64,000 nucleotides of DNA from Eubacteriales bacterium (GCA_030533385.1 JAUNJG010000002.1:34501-98500); one strand, 5' to 3'. Counted from the stretch's first letter, positions 42,531 to 51,482 are shown. A program made the numbers and translations. The notes: generated by a model from the letters alone, not told the origin.

Positions 42531-42760
42531 GGTAACTCCTCCTTAAAATAAAAATGCGTGTTCCGATTAGCGTCCCGGTGAGTAGTATCGGAAGGAAGAT
42601 GATGCTGCCTCCGGCCTGATGGAAATGTTCCTGATGTCGGCTGACGAAAGCATTCGGACGAGGCCGGGACGGGTACATCATGGAATAATAATAGCATGGA
42701 TAAAGAAACGAAAAATAAACATATTTTTTAATTTTTTCAAGGAAGCAGACTGAAAGATTC

Positions 42761-42789
42761 TTGACATCTTTTGTATGAAAGCGTATACT
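42761..42789 (+). promoter_or_regulatory. Sigma-A promoter of the YtrA-type GntR/ABC operon
   Basis: TTGACA at 42761-42766 and TATACT at 42784-42789 are exactly 17 bases apart, one of the best matches to consensus in the window. Confidence 0.85.
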
Positions 42790-42816
42790 AAGTGTACTAA
42801 TAGTATTAATACACTT
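42790..42816. promoter_or_regulatory. Palindromic operator for the GntR/YtrA regulator
   Basis: A 27-bp near-perfect palindrome with outer arms AAGTGTA and TACACTT and inner AATA/TATT. GTGTA...TACAC is the type of site reported for YtrA-subfamily GntR regulators. It abuts the -10 and covers the transcription start, so binding would block transcription of the operon. Confidence 0.75.
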
Positions 42817-42924
42817 ATTTGAACGCAGAATAAGCAGTCTCCGATTTCAAATGCGCAAAGCATTAAGTGGAAGTAAGGGACCCTTATTTCAGTAGGAGAT
42901 GCAAAGCATTTATTGGAAGCTGCG

Positions 42925-42978
42925 AAGCAGCCTGCGTTCATGAGCAAGTAGCGAAGCGGATTGCGAATGTCCGCTTTA
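42925..42978 (+). repeat. 54-bp interspersed repeat, copy 2
   Basis: Identical over 54 bases to 2722-2775. The hairpin arms are AAGCGGA (42954-42960) and TCCGCTT (42970-42976). It ends 17 bases before the GntR gene start, beside the GGAGGAGGG ribosome binding site. The flanking leader appears to continue the element on its left side. Confidence 0.85.
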
Positions 42979-42995
42979 CATTGGAGGAGGGTGTT

Positions 42996-43367
42996 ATGAT
43001 TATCATTGATTATAGTGATAAGAGACCCATTTATGAGCAGGTGGCAGATAAGTTACAGCTCTTGATTGTCAATGGCGTTTTGGAGCCGGACAGCAAACTA
43101 CCCTCGGTGCGCTCTTTGGCGGTGGAGCTTTCCATCAATCCAAATACGATACAGAGGGCATACAGTGAGTTGGAGCGAAGCGGATTTATCTATGCTGTAA
43201 AGGGGCGAGGAAACTTTGTGAAGGCGGACAGCAGCCTGAAAGAAAAACAGCAGGAAAAGCTGCTGGACACATTGGAAAAGCAGATTCAAACCTGCAAGGA
43301 GCAGGGAATCACGAAAGAAGCTGTGGAAAAAAGGGTGAATCAGGTATATGAGGAGGAAACAAGATGA
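42996..43367 (+). CDS. GntR-family transcriptional regulator, YtrA type
   Basis: A 123-residue protein; ATG at 42996 follows GGAGGAGGG. The winged-helix domain reads RPIYEQVADKLQLLIVNGVL, SKLPSVRSLAVELSINPNTI and RAYSELERSGFIYAVKGRGNF. The short C-terminal helix (LLDTLEKQIQTCKEQG) without an effector domain is typical of the YtrA subfamily, which represses linked ABC transporters in response to cell-envelope antibiotics. Its stop overlaps the ABC ATPase start by four bases. The palindrome at 42790 is its likely operator. Confidence 0.93.
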   Translation: MIIIDYSDKRPIYEQVADKLQLLIVNGVLEPDSKLPSVRSLAVELSINPNTIQRAYSELERSGFIYAVKGRGNFVKADSSLKEKQQEKLLDTLEKQIQTCKEQGITKEAVEKRVNQVYEEETR

Positions 43368-44263
43368 TTGAAATAAAGAAGGTAAGAAAGTCTTTTGACG
43401 GGATTCCTGCCGTATCGGATGTAAGCCTGACCTTGCAGGAGGGGAATGTGTTCGGTATGCTGGGAACCAATGGAGCAGGAAAAAGCACCTTGCTTAGAAT
43501 GATGGCAGGTGTTTTGAAGGCCGACGAGGGGGAAATATTTATTGACGGCGAGCCGGTGTGGGAAAATCCATTGGCAAAAGAAAAAATATTTTACATTTCT
43601 GATGACCAGTTTTATTTTTCAAATGCCACTCCGGCGGATATAGCAACATTTTACAGTACTTTTTACAAGGATTTTGATGCCAGAAGATTTTCCAAATTTC
43701 TGCTGCGGTTTCAGCTGGAGGAGAGGAGGAAAATCCGAACCTTTTCTAAAGGAATGAAAAAGCAGCTTTCTATCCTGCTGGGCATCTGTGCCAACGTGCC
43801 ATATTTGTTTTGTGATGAGACCTTTGACGGCCTGGACCCGGTGATGCGCCAGGGAATCAAGGCCATTTTTGCAAGAGAAATGGATGAAAAGGGCATGACG
43901 CCGATTATTGCCTCCCACAATCTGCGGGAGCTGGAAGATATTTGCGACCACATCGGTCTGCTCCATCAGGGTGGCGTACTGCTCTCAAAGGAGCTGGATG
44001 AGTTGAAATGTAATCTCCACAAAATTCAATGTGTTCTGCCGGAGGAGGTAGATGAAACCCTCAAGGAGCGACTGGACATTTTGAACATGAATCGAAGAGG
44101 TAAATTGCTCACAATGACGGTGCGGGGGGACATTGAGAAGATTTTGTCTAAGGTAAAAGCGATGGAGCCGGTGTATTGCGAGGCTCTTCCATTGTCTCTG
44201 GAAGAGATATTTATCAGTGAAACGGAGGTAGTCGGATATGACATCAAAAATATCATTTTCTAA
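43364..44263 (+). CDS. ABC transporter ATPase of the YtrA-linked type
   Basis: A 299-residue ATPase: Walker A GTNGAGKSTLLRMMAG, signature FSKGMKKQLSI, Walker B LFCDETFDGLDPVMRQ and H-loop IIASHNLRELED. The signature uses SKGM rather than SGGQ, as usual for exporters of the bacitracin/bacteriocin-resistance type. A C-terminal extension (about 215-299) precedes the permease, whose start lies 26 bases inside this gene. Function in drug or peptide efflux or sensing is inferred from the GntR/YtrA context. Confidence 0.92.
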   Translation: MIEIKKVRKSFDGIPAVSDVSLTLQEGNVFGMLGTNGAGKSTLLRMMAGVLKADEGEIFIDGEPVWENPLAKEKIFYISDDQFYFSNATPADIATFYSTFYKDFDARRFSKFLLRFQLEERRKIRTFSKGMKKQLSILLGICANVPYLFCDETFDGLDPVMRQGIKAIFAREMDEKGMTPIIASHNLRELEDICDHIGLLHQGGVLLSKELDELKCNLHKIQCVLPEEVDETLKERLDILNMNRRGKLLTMTVRGDIEKILSKVKAMEPVYCEALPLSLEEIFISETEVVGYDIKNIIF

Positions 44264-46187
44264 ATTGCAAAAGGAGAATTTAAGACATCGTATCGGCACT
44301 ATACTTATAGCATTGTTTTATTTTCTGCTTATGATACTGACTCTGGTGATACGGATACAGGGGATGATGGCAGAGGAGGGCTGGAGGCTTTCCGATATGA
44401 GAGATATGCTGATGTTTTTTGCAAAACCGAATCCTCTCATGTTGCCGGCATCCATTTTCTTAGGAGTGTTCATGGCAATCAGCGGGTTTGCCTATTTACA
44501 TTCCCGGACAAAAGTGGATTTTTACCACTCCATGGCGGTAAAGCGGCAGCAGTATTTTGATGTGATAGCTGCAAGCAGCCTGCTTATCTTTGCGGCAGCC
44601 CAGATTCTGATTACGGCAGTGTCTTTGATTATCATCAATGTCATGGGCTTTGGAACGGCGGCTATGACGAGGAGCTTTTTGTTCTCCATCCTGTATTACT
44701 GTCTGATTTTTGCTATGTCCTTTCTCACGGCGGCGCTGGCCATGATTATGACGGGAACGATGGTCGTGGGTGTGCTGGGAACGATTGTATTTCTTATCTA
44801 TCCCATCGTTATCCGCTGGATGCCATCCATGCTGGGGAGCATGTTTTTCCGCACCTATGCGGATGCGCCGTCCATGCTGAATAAGCTGGATTATTTCTCG
44901 GTGCTGACGGTAGCTGTGAAAGGCTCCATGGCAGGAAAATACATGGTTTCGCTGCTCATTGGAACGGTTCTTCTGAGTGTTCTCTGCCGCTGGCTGTTTG
45001 TCAAAAGACCTTCCGAGGCGGCGGGACAGTCCATGGCTTTTCCGAAAGTCAATGGCGTTATTCGAGTATTGCTGGTGGTTCCCGCAGCGATGTATGCCGG
45101 AGGGTATTTTTTCAATATTACCATAGAAGCTTCCCTGATGTGGATGCTCTTTGGCGTGGTGGCAGGAACCATCGAGTTCCACGGTGTGGTGGAGGCTATT
45201 TTTCAGGCGGATATCCGGGCCCTTTGGTCTAAGAAAAAGCAGATGGCGGCCACCATGGTTGCGGTGCTGGGCATTGTAGGATGCTTTTATTTCGATATCT
45301 TTGGATATGAAAGCTATGTGCCGAAGACAGAGGATCTTGCCTATGTGAAGGTGGTAAATGACGGGATGCTTCAGCGGAAATGGATCTTCTGGGGAGAGGA
45401 TTCCAAAGGTGCCCGGGCAGAGGAGGCAGGAAAGACCATGGAACTTCTCAGAGAAGTGGCAAAAAGCCAGAGGAAGATGGAGACAGAGAATACCCCTGAT
45501 GCAGCCTACATCACCTATTATTTGAAAAACGGTGCCGTGAAAAAGCGGAATTATATACTGACCGGGGAACAGTATGACGCCATTGTGGAGGAGCTGATGC
45601 AGTCAAAGGGGTATAAAGAAGCTTTGTATTCTCTTTACACTGCGGATTGGAGTAAAATTAACAATATCCGCTGGGAGACCATTGGCCGCCAGGAGAGGAT
45701 GAATCTCACAGAGGAGGAAAAACAACAGTTTCTCACCATCTATTTGTCGGAGCTGGATGCCCTCACCTACGAGGAGATGAAGACGGTTATGCCGACAGCG
45801 GAGCTGATTGTCAGCCATGGAAGCGAAAGCCAACCGGACGATTACTATTTCATTTACCCGTCCTTCACCAAAACTCTGGCGTTTCTGGAAAGTCAGGGCA
45901 AGGAGAGCCGGACCGTCAGCCAGCTGGATATCACAAAAATTGAAGTGATAAAATACGACGAGTATGCCAACGATACAAAATATCGGGTGACGGACCCGGC
46001 TGTGATAGCCAAAGTAAAGGACCATCTTTGGTCCAATGAATTTACCTACGGGCCGGAAGCCGCCGGCTTTAGGATGAATGTGGTTGCCGATGCTGAAGTC
46101 ACAGTCTATTATCTGGAAAATGGAAAAAGAAAAACATTGTCAGTCACACCAGATGAGGCGGGACTGTCGATGCTGGATATAAAATAA
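44238..46187 (+). CDS. ABC transporter permease with large extracytoplasmic domain
   Basis: A 649-residue protein with about eight to ten membrane segments in residues 20-360 (for example GTILIALFYFLLMILTLVI, MLPASIFLGVFMAISGFAYL). SRTKVDFYHSMAVKRQQYF is a conserved coupling-loop sequence of these permeases. Residues about 365-649 form a soluble domain with KVVNDGMLQRKWIF, YLKNGAVKKRNYILTGEQYD and VTVYYLENGKRKTLSVTPDE, as in DUF6449-type proteins. It is the transmembrane partner of the preceding ATPase. A terminator lies 16 bases after its stop. Confidence 0.85.
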   Translation: MTSKISFSKLQKENLRHRIGTILIALFYFLLMILTLVIRIQGMMAEEGWRLSDMRDMLMFFAKPNPLMLPASIFLGVFMAISGFAYLHSRTKVDFYHSMAVKRQQYFDVIAASSLLIFAAAQILITAVSLIIINVMGFGTAAMTRSFLFSILYYCLIFAMSFLTAALAMIMTGTMVVGVLGTIVFLIYPIVIRWMPSMLGSMFFRTYADAPSMLNKLDYFSVLTVAVKGSMAGKYMVSLLIGTVLLSVLCRWLFVKRPSEAAGQSMAFPKVNGVIRVLLVVPAAMYAGGYFFNITIEASLMWMLFGVVAGTIEFHGVVEAIFQADIRALWSKKKQMAATMVAVLGIVGCFYFDIFGYESYVPKTEDLAYVKVVNDGMLQRKWIFWGEDSKGARAEEAGKTMELLREVAKSQRKMETENTPDAAYITYYLKNGAVKKRNYILTGEQYDAIVEELMQSKGYKEALYSLYTADWSKINNIRWETIGRQERMNLTEEEKQQFLTIYLSELDALTYEEMKTVMPTAELIVSHGSESQPDDYYFIYPSFTKTLAFLESQGKESRTVSQLDITKIEVIKYDEYANDTKYRVTDPAVIAKVKDHLWSNEFTYGPEAAGFRMNVVADAEVTVYYLENGKRKTLSVTPDEAGLSMLDIK

Positions 46188-46202
46188 AAAAGGATGGAAA
46201 AA

Positions 46203-46236
46203 GAGCCGTCGGGGAATGATTCCCGGCGGCCTTTTG
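46203..46236 (+). terminator. Terminator of the GntR/ABC operon
   Basis: GCCGTCGGGGAA and TTCCCGGCGGC pair with one bulge and a four-base loop, followed by CTTTTG. Confidence 0.8.
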
Positions 46237-46245
46237 TCAGAGTGA

Positions 46246-46274
46246 TTGACCTGATGGTATGGGATGGATATAAT
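46246..46274 (+). promoter_or_regulatory. Sigma-A promoter of yaaA
   Basis: TTGACC at 46246-46251 and TATAAT at 46269-46274 are 17 bases apart. The leader to the start at 46446 is about 165 bases with no recognised element. Confidence 0.72.
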
Positions 46275-46445
46275 GTATAAGGTAGCATAGAATCATTTCT
46301 CGGATGGACAGGAATATGGTCAATGGCGTTCATATGCCAGGTTGCCAGAAGGACCGGGCTGGTTTATCCGATCATAATAAAAGGGATGCTGGGGTCAAAG
46401 GATGTTTGAAGTCTGGTGTCATGGAAGAGGAGAGAGTGCGAAAGC

Positions 46446-47219
46446 ATGAGTCAAAAAGAGATAAAAATTATAATTTCTCCGGCGAAGAAAATGAAGGAGA
46501 AGGATGCGCTGGCCTCGGAAACTGTGCCGGCTTTTTTGCCGTATACGGAAAAACTGCTGGGGCATATGCGGGAAATGTCAGAAAGTCAGCTTAGAGAGTT
46601 GTGGAGGTGTAATGCATCCATTGCGAAAGAAAATTATGAGCGGATTCAGAATATGGACTTGCGGAAGAATCTGACGCCGGCGGTGCTTTCTTATGAGGGT
46701 ATCCAGTACAAATACATGGCGCCCGCCGTGTTTGAGGAAGAAGCCTATGAATATTTGCAGAAGCATTTGTATATTTTGTCAGGATTTTATGGAGCGGTGA
46801 GGGCCTTTGACGGAGTGACGCCGTACCGCCTGGAAATGCAGGCAAGGTTTCGGCAAAAGGATATAGATTCCTTGTATTGTTTTTGGGGGGATGTCATCGC
46901 AAAAGAAATCTTGAAGGATTGCAGCGGTCTGGTCAATCTGGCCTCCAAAGAGTACAGCAAGGCAGTTTTGCCCTATGTGCCTGCGTCGATACCTTGCATC
47001 ACCTGCGTGTTTGGAGAAGTGACAGACGGGAAGGTGAGGGAGAAGGGGACGTATGCAAAGATGGCCAGAGGAGAGATGGTACGTTTTATGGCGGAATATC
47101 AAATAGAATCACTGGAAGACATCAAAAAGTTTGACAGTCACGGATACCGATATGCGAAAGAATATTCCGATATACAAAAATATGTGTTTGTTCGGCAGGA
47201 GATGGAAAAAGGTCGATGA
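46446..47219 (+). CDS. yaaA: Peroxide stress protein YaaA
   Basis: A 257-residue protein; start at MSQKEIKIIISPAKKM (46446), with a weak GAGGAG site about 13 bases upstream. The opening IIISPAKKM, YILSGFYGAVRAFDGVTPYRLEM and YCFWGDVIAKEI, VNLASKEYSKAV and MARGEMVRFM are diagnostic. YaaA lowers free iron and protects DNA under hydrogen peroxide and binds DNA by family knowledge. It appears monocistronic. Confidence 0.94.
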   Translation: MSQKEIKIIISPAKKMKEKDALASETVPAFLPYTEKLLGHMREMSESQLRELWRCNASIAKENYERIQNMDLRKNLTPAVLSYEGIQYKYMAPAVFEEEAYEYLQKHLYILSGFYGAVRAFDGVTPYRLEMQARFRQKDIDSLYCFWGDVIAKEILKDCSGLVNLASKEYSKAVLPYVPASIPCITCVFGEVTDGKVREKGTYAKMARGEMVRFMAEYQIESLEDIKKFDSHGYRYAKEYSDIQKYVFVRQEMEKGR

Positions 47220-47342
47220 GAAGATAACTTTGGTTTTCTTGTCTCGTCTGCTGCTGCGGCATTAGCTGCGAGCCGGGGATATGATGACTGCATCGTTACT
47301 GTTCTAGCAAAATTTGATAAAAATAAAAAGAAGGAGGAATCT

Positions 47343-47714
47343 ATGGTGAGTTTGAAAGAAAGAGCAAGAAAATTAAAATCAGACATTCCCGTAGTCTTTC
47401 TCTCCCTGAAAGATGGAGATACGCCGCTTGGGGCAAAAATAATGGCCGCAATAGTAGTCGTATACGCTCTGTCCCCCATTGATTTGATACCGGATATGAT
47501 ACCGGTTCTCGGTTATTTCGATGATGTGATTTTGCTTCCTGTTTTAGTTGCGGTGACGATAAAGATGATACCAAAAGAAATATGGGAGAAAAATAAGCTG
47601 GCGGCGAAGGATTTATGGAAAGACGGCAAACCGAAACAATGGTATTATGCTATACCGATCGCTCTGATTTGGCTTCTGATTTTATGGTGGATTATAGACA
47701 AAATACTGTGGTAA
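47343..47714 (+). CDS. DUF1232 (YkvA-type) membrane protein
   Basis: A 123-residue protein starting after AGAAGGAGG. The core IMAAIVVVYALSPIDLIPDMIPVLGYFDDVILL contains the DUF1232 signature SPIDLIPD with GYxDD. Two or three membrane segments, the last near residues 100-120 (IPIALIWLLILWWIID). Function unknown; the family is widespread and often linked to envelope stress. Confidence 0.9.
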   Translation: MVSLKERARKLKSDIPVVFLSLKDGDTPLGAKIMAAIVVVYALSPIDLIPDMIPVLGYFDDVILLPVLVAVTIKMIPKEIWEKNKLAAKDLWKDGKPKQWYYAIPIALIWLLILWWIIDKILW

Positions 47715-47859
47715 AAGTCAGGTATGATAAGAGGATGTGTTATAGTTGTTAGAAAAGCAGGATGTGCATCCATCGAAATTTAGCAGAGAGTCGATGTGAA
47801 AATGAGCGATAGAATGAGAAGAAGCTGCGCATACTGTATAAAAAACAGGAGGGCAAAAG

Positions 47860-48387
47860 GTGAATACGGAACAAAAGCTGGGATTGCTTCGGGTGTTGGT
47901 AGAAAATGTGACGGAGGATTTTAGTGAGGAAGATATTCTTCATATGATGCTGGAAAAGAAAATTGCATCGAATCCGGAGGACAATCCGCTGAAAAAACAG
48001 ACTTTGGGGCAGAGGACGGCGGATAAGATTGCAAAATTTGCGGGCAGCTGGACTTTTATTTTCTCTTTTACGGCGGTACTTCTTTTGTGGATGCTGGGAA
48101 ATAATTGGCTAAAAAATAATGCCTTTGATGCCTACCCTTACATTTTGCTGAATTTGGTGTTATCCTGTGTGGCGGCGGTGCAGGCCCCTCTTATTATGAT
48201 GAGTCAGAACCGAAGGGAGGAGAGGGATCGGCGGCGTTCGGAGAATGATTATAAAATCAATTTGAAAGCAGAATTTATCATAGAAGATCTTCATAAAAAA
48301 ATGGATAAAATTTTAGAAAATCAGGATGAGATTCTAAGTTTCGTCGGAGAACAGAGAAAGAAAATGGTGGAGAAAGAAGAAAAGTGA
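47860..48387 (+). CDS. DUF1003 family membrane protein
   Basis: A 175-residue protein beginning with GTG at 47860 after CAGGAGGG. Residues about 50-125 match DUF1003: TADKIAKFAGSWTFI, LLLWMLGNNWL, FDAYPYILLNLVLSCVAAVQ and PLIMMSQNRREERDRRRSEND. Two membrane helices are flanked by cytoplasmic segments; the C-terminal part is coiled-coil-like (EDLHKKMDKILENQDEIL). Related to the cyclic-regulated DUF1003 membrane proteins, function unknown. Confidence 0.9.
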   Translation: MNTEQKLGLLRVLVENVTEDFSEEDILHMMLEKKIASNPEDNPLKKQTLGQRTADKIAKFAGSWTFIFSFTAVLLLWMLGNNWLKNNAFDAYPYILLNLVLSCVAAVQAPLIMMSQNRREERDRRRSENDYKINLKAEFIIEDLHKKMDKILENQDEILSFVGEQRKKMVEKEEK

Positions 48388-48579
48388 CGAGATAGATGTT
48401 GTGGTTCCCGGAAAATAATGGTATCATTGCCAAGAAGAAAAGGGACAATCGGAGCGGAAGATGAGCCGTCCCGGGAGATATATCATGGCAGGAGAAAAGG
48501 GATGATCGCTACGATGAAAGAGGACTGTAAAATTTTCTGCTGTCCATTTTTGTCCGATCAGACGAAAGGAACAGGACAC

Positions 48580-49662
48580 ATGATAACACAGAAACAAAAA
48601 CGTATCAGAGGAACCATTCTGGCGTTGACAGGGGGAACGGCCTGGGGCTTTTCCGGCACCTGTGGCCAGTATATTTTTGCCCACAGTGATATGGCATCGG
48701 GAACGCTGGCCGCCATCCGCATGTTGGGAGCAGGGGGAATCCTGCTTCTTTTTTGTGTCTGTCGACTGCTTTTTTCTCGAAGAAAGGACGGTGGGAAGGA
48801 CAGAAAAAAACAGGAGATGGCACATGGGCGGAAGGAAGACGTGGAGACGGGGCGCCAGGGAAAAGGTGAAACGCTGCGCCGTGGAGAGAGTGAAATAAAA
48901 AAAGGGTTGCTTGATATATGGAAGCAGCCGAAAGATGCCGTCAGGCTTGTATTGTTTGCACTTTTTGGCCTGATGTTTTCCCAGTATGCCTATCTGACGG
49001 CCATCAGTTATTCTAATTCGGGGACGGCCACCGTATTTCAAAATACCGGAATTATCATGGTGATGGCGCTGTCCTGTCTGTTTGGGAGAAGATGGCCAAA
49101 AAAGAACGAGGTTGCCGCCGCTGTCCTGACTCTTGTGGGTGTGGTGCTGATTGCGACTCACGGAAATCTGAGCGGCCTGGTGATTTCCCGGGCTGCGTTG
49201 ACCTGGGGGGTGCTGGCTGCCATTGCCCTGGTGAGCTATACATTGCTGCCGGGGAAATTACTGGATAGATGGGGAACACCTCTGGTCAACGGATATGCCA
49301 TGCTGTTAGGAGGCATCGTGATGGGTGTGAAGTTCCACATCTGGCAGGAGGGCTGGGATTTTTCCCGTTCCATTTTTATGGCGCTGATTGTGATGATAGT
49401 GTTTGGGACGGTCATTTCTTTTACCTTTTATATGCAAGGCGTGGCGGATGTGGGGCCGGTGAAGGCGAGTATGTTAGCATGTATTGAGCCGGTGGTGGCG
49501 ACGACAGTGTCCGCCCTGTGGCTCAAGACGGAGTTTGCTGCCATTGATTTAATTGGGTTTGTGTTGATTATCGGCGCCTGCCTTCTGGTATCAGTAAAAG
49601 GGAAAGAGGATAGAGAGGAGAATACTTATGAGAAAAAAAGAGAGAGCTGCAATTGTAATTGA
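48580..49662 (+). CDS. EamA/DMT-family transporter
   Basis: A 360-residue membrane protein; the ATG at 48580 follows AAAGGA, while the in-frame extension to 48418 lacks hydrophobicity and homology. Ten membrane segments form two EamA halves: GGTAWGFSGTCGQYIF in the first, and FTFYMQGVADVGPVKASMLACIEPVVA in the second. A highly charged insertion of about 45 residues (near 65-110) separates helices 2 and 3 and is not usual. The substrate is unknown; many DMT members export amino acids or metabolites. The 3' end overlaps nth by 35 bases. Confidence 0.88.
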   Translation: MITQKQKRIRGTILALTGGTAWGFSGTCGQYIFAHSDMASGTLAAIRMLGAGGILLLFCVCRLLFSRRKDGGKDRKKQEMAHGRKEDVETGRQGKGETLRRGESEIKKGLLDIWKQPKDAVRLVLFALFGLMFSQYAYLTAISYSNSGTATVFQNTGIIMVMALSCLFGRRWPKKNEVAAAVLTLVGVVLIATHGNLSGLVISRAALTWGVLAAIALVSYTLLPGKLLDRWGTPLVNGYAMLLGGIVMGVKFHIWQEGWDFSRSIFMALIVMIVFGTVISFTFYMQGVADVGPVKASMLACIEPVVATTVSALWLKTEFAAIDLIGFVLIIGACLLVSVKGKEDREENTYEKKRESCNCN

Positions 49663-50290
49663 AAGATTAAAGAAGGAGTATCCTGATGCAGATTGTACGC
49701 TGGATTATAATGAAGCATGGAAGCTTTTGGTCAGCGTGCGTCTGGCGGCCCAGTGTACTGACGAGAGAGTCAATGTGATCGTAAAGGATTTGTTTGCAAA
49801 GTATCCCAATGTGGAGGCGCTGGCGGCAGCTGAACCGGAAGAAATTGAGGAGATTGTCCGCCCCTGCGGCCTGGGCAGAAGCAAGGCGAGAGACATCAGC
49901 AAATGTATGCGGATGCTTCGGGATGAATTTGACGGTAAGGTTCCTGACCAATTTGATGATTTGATGAAACTGCCGGGGGTGGGAAGAAAAAGTGCCAACC
50001 TCATCATGGGAGACGTGTTTGGACAGCCGGCCATTGTCACGGATACCCACTGCATTCGCCTGTGCAACCGCATTGGTCTGGTGGATAAGGAAAAGGATCC
50101 CAAAAAGGTGGAGATGGCATTGTGGAAAATCATACCGCCGGAAGAGGGCAATGATTTTTGTCATCGTCTGGTATTTCATGGCAGGGAGGTGTGTACGGCC
50201 AGAACCACGCCATACTGTGAAAAGTGCTGCCTGAGTGATGTGTGTAAAGAATATCCTATATGGCAAAAGAAAAAGGCAAATAAAAAATAG
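49628..50290 (+). CDS. nth: Endonuclease III
   Basis: A 220-residue DNA glycosylase/AP lyase. The helix-hairpin-helix LPGVGRKSANLI carries the catalytic Lys; VTDTHCIRLCNRIGL contains the catalytic Asp. The C-terminal C-x6-C-x2-C-x5-C (CTARTTPYCEKCCLSDVC) binds the [4Fe-4S] cluster. It removes oxidised pyrimidines in base excision repair. Its start lies inside the end of the transporter gene, suggesting coupled translation. It is followed by a strong terminator. Confidence 0.95.
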   Translation: MRKKERAAIVIERLKKEYPDADCTLDYNEAWKLLVSVRLAAQCTDERVNVIVKDLFAKYPNVEALAAAEPEEIEEIVRPCGLGRSKARDISKCMRMLRDEFDGKVPDQFDDLMKLPGVGRKSANLIMGDVFGQPAIVTDTHCIRLCNRIGLVDKEKDPKKVEMALWKIIPPEEGNDFCHRLVFHGREVCTARTTPYCEKCCLSDVCKEYPIWQKKKANKK

Positions 50291-50404
50291 GAATGAAAGA
50301 TAAACAAGGATGTTGGAATACAAATGTTAGAATACATAAGAAGGGGCAAAACGATCGGGAGCATCTGAGATAGAGGATGAAAAAGCAAAAGTTTGGAAAC
50401 CGCA

Positions 50405-50459
50405 GGCCGAAGCGCAGAGACATAAAAAAGTACAGTCTTTGCGCTTCGGCCCGTTTTTT
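50405..50459 (+). terminator. Terminator after nth
   Basis: GGCCGAAGCGCAGAGAC (50405-50421) and GTCTTTGCGCTTCGGCC (50435-50451) pair over 17 bases (one G-U), followed by CGTTTTTTG. It also separates nth from the convergent purC. Confidence 0.92.
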
Positions 50460-50483
50460 GCAGTGTAAATCCGGATCGGAACA

Positions 50484-51359
50484 CTAGGCTTCTAAAGGAT
50501 GCCCCGTTAGAAGCTCATAAGCTTCCTTGTATTTATCAATGGTCTTGTCGATGACTTCGTCCGGCAAGAGATAATCACTGTCAGGGTTGGCTTTTAGCCA
50601 GTCTCTGACGAACTGTTTGTCATAGGAAGGCTGTCCTTGTCCCGGCTGATAGCCTTCTTTTGGCCAAAAGCGGGAGCTGTCCGGCGTGAGCATCTCATCG
50701 CCCAGGACGATATTTCCATCTTCATCCAGCCCGAACTCAAATTTAGTATCAGCGATGATGATGCCCTTGCTCAAGGCGTAATCGGCACATTTTTTATAAA
50801 GTGCGAGGGTCTTTTCCTTTAGCTGAGCCGCATAATATTCCCCTTTGCCCGGGTAAGCTTTTTCTAAAATCTCAATGGTTTTTTCAAAGGAAACATTTTC
50901 ATCATGGTCTCCGAGTTCTGCCTTGGTGGAAGGGGTGTAGATTGGTTCAGGAAGCCGCTCTGATTCCCGCAGGCCGGCAGGGAGACGGATGCCGCAGACC
51001 GTACCGTTTTCCTGATAGCTTGCCCAGCCGCTTCCGGTGATGTAGCCCCGGACGATACATTCCACCGGGAACATGGTGAGCTTTTTACACATCATGCTTC
51101 TTCCGGCATAAGCTTCCTGTCGAAAATACTCCGGCATATCCTTTGGGTCAGTGGAAATCATATGGTTTGGAATCAAATCGCTGGTATAATCAAACCAAAA
51201 TTTTGACATCTGGGTAAGTACGGTGCCCTTCTCCGTGATCTTGTTTTTCAAAATGACATCGAATGCGGAAATGCGGTCGGTTGCTACGATAATCAGGCTG
51301 TCTCCGTTATCATAGATTTCCCGGACTTTTCCTTCTTTCATTGGTTTAAATTCTTTCAT
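50484..51359 (-). CDS. purC: SAICAR synthetase PurC
   Basis: A 291-residue protein; start at 51359 (MKEFKPMKEGKVREIYDNGD) after AAGGATG. An upstream in-frame extension to 51443 overlaps the promoter zone and is not supported. Motifs: ATDRISAFDVIL, ECIVRGYITGSGWASY, STKAELGDHDENVSF, ADTKFEFGLDEDG and PDSSRFWPKEGYQPG. It converts CAIR and aspartate to SAICAR in purine synthesis with ATP. The length of about 290 is the longer form of the family. It is monocistronic here, away from other pur genes; no purine riboswitch was found in its leader. Confidence 0.96.
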   Translation of the reverse strand: MKEFKPMKEGKVREIYDNGDSLIIVATDRISAFDVILKNKITEKGTVLTQMSKFWFDYTSDLIPNHMISTDPKDMPEYFRQEAYAGRSMMCKKLTMFPVECIVRGYITGSGWASYQENGTVCGIRLPAGLRESERLPEPIYTPSTKAELGDHDENVSFEKTIEILEKAYPGKGEYYAAQLKEKTLALYKKCADYALSKGIIIADTKFEFGLDEDGNIVLGDEMLTPDSSRFWPKEGYQPGQGQPSYDKQFVRDWLKANPDSDYLLPDEVIDKTIDKYKEAYELLTGHPLEA

Positions 51360-51453
51360 GACATGACCATCCTTTTCCCTGAAATTCTTTCTGATGCCTG
51401 AAACAGAAGTCTCTTCTGTTCTATCAGATAAAATAAAATACATTTACTGCCTC

Positions 51454-51482
51454 ATTGTACTACAATCTTCTTTTGAAGACAA
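51454..51482 (-). promoter_or_regulatory. Sigma-A promoter of purC
   Basis: On the minus strand TTGTCT (51482-51477) and TACAAT (51459-51454) are 17 bases apart, about 95 bases before the purC start. Confidence 0.62.

Larger units (their letters stand above)
42531..42995 (+). other. Regulatory region of the GntR/ABC operon with repeat element
   Basis: These 465 bases hold a strong promoter (42761-42789), a 27-bp palindrome (42790-42816) and a leader of about 180 bases ending in the 54-bp repeat. The leader also has two imperfect copies of GCAAAGCATT..GGAAG (about 42855 and 42901). The frame 42867-43367 reads through the repeat but the GGAGG-preceded ATG at 42996 is the real start. Confidence 0.65.

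Noticed and set aside
44496-45182. Minus-strand open frame of 228 codons within the ABC permease gene
   Set aside because: Antisense to a clear membrane protein; rich in His/Gln/Arg with no recognisable domain.
51360-51482. Purine riboswitch before purC
   Set aside because: No purine-box fold or conserved loops are visible; the leader is under 100 bases.
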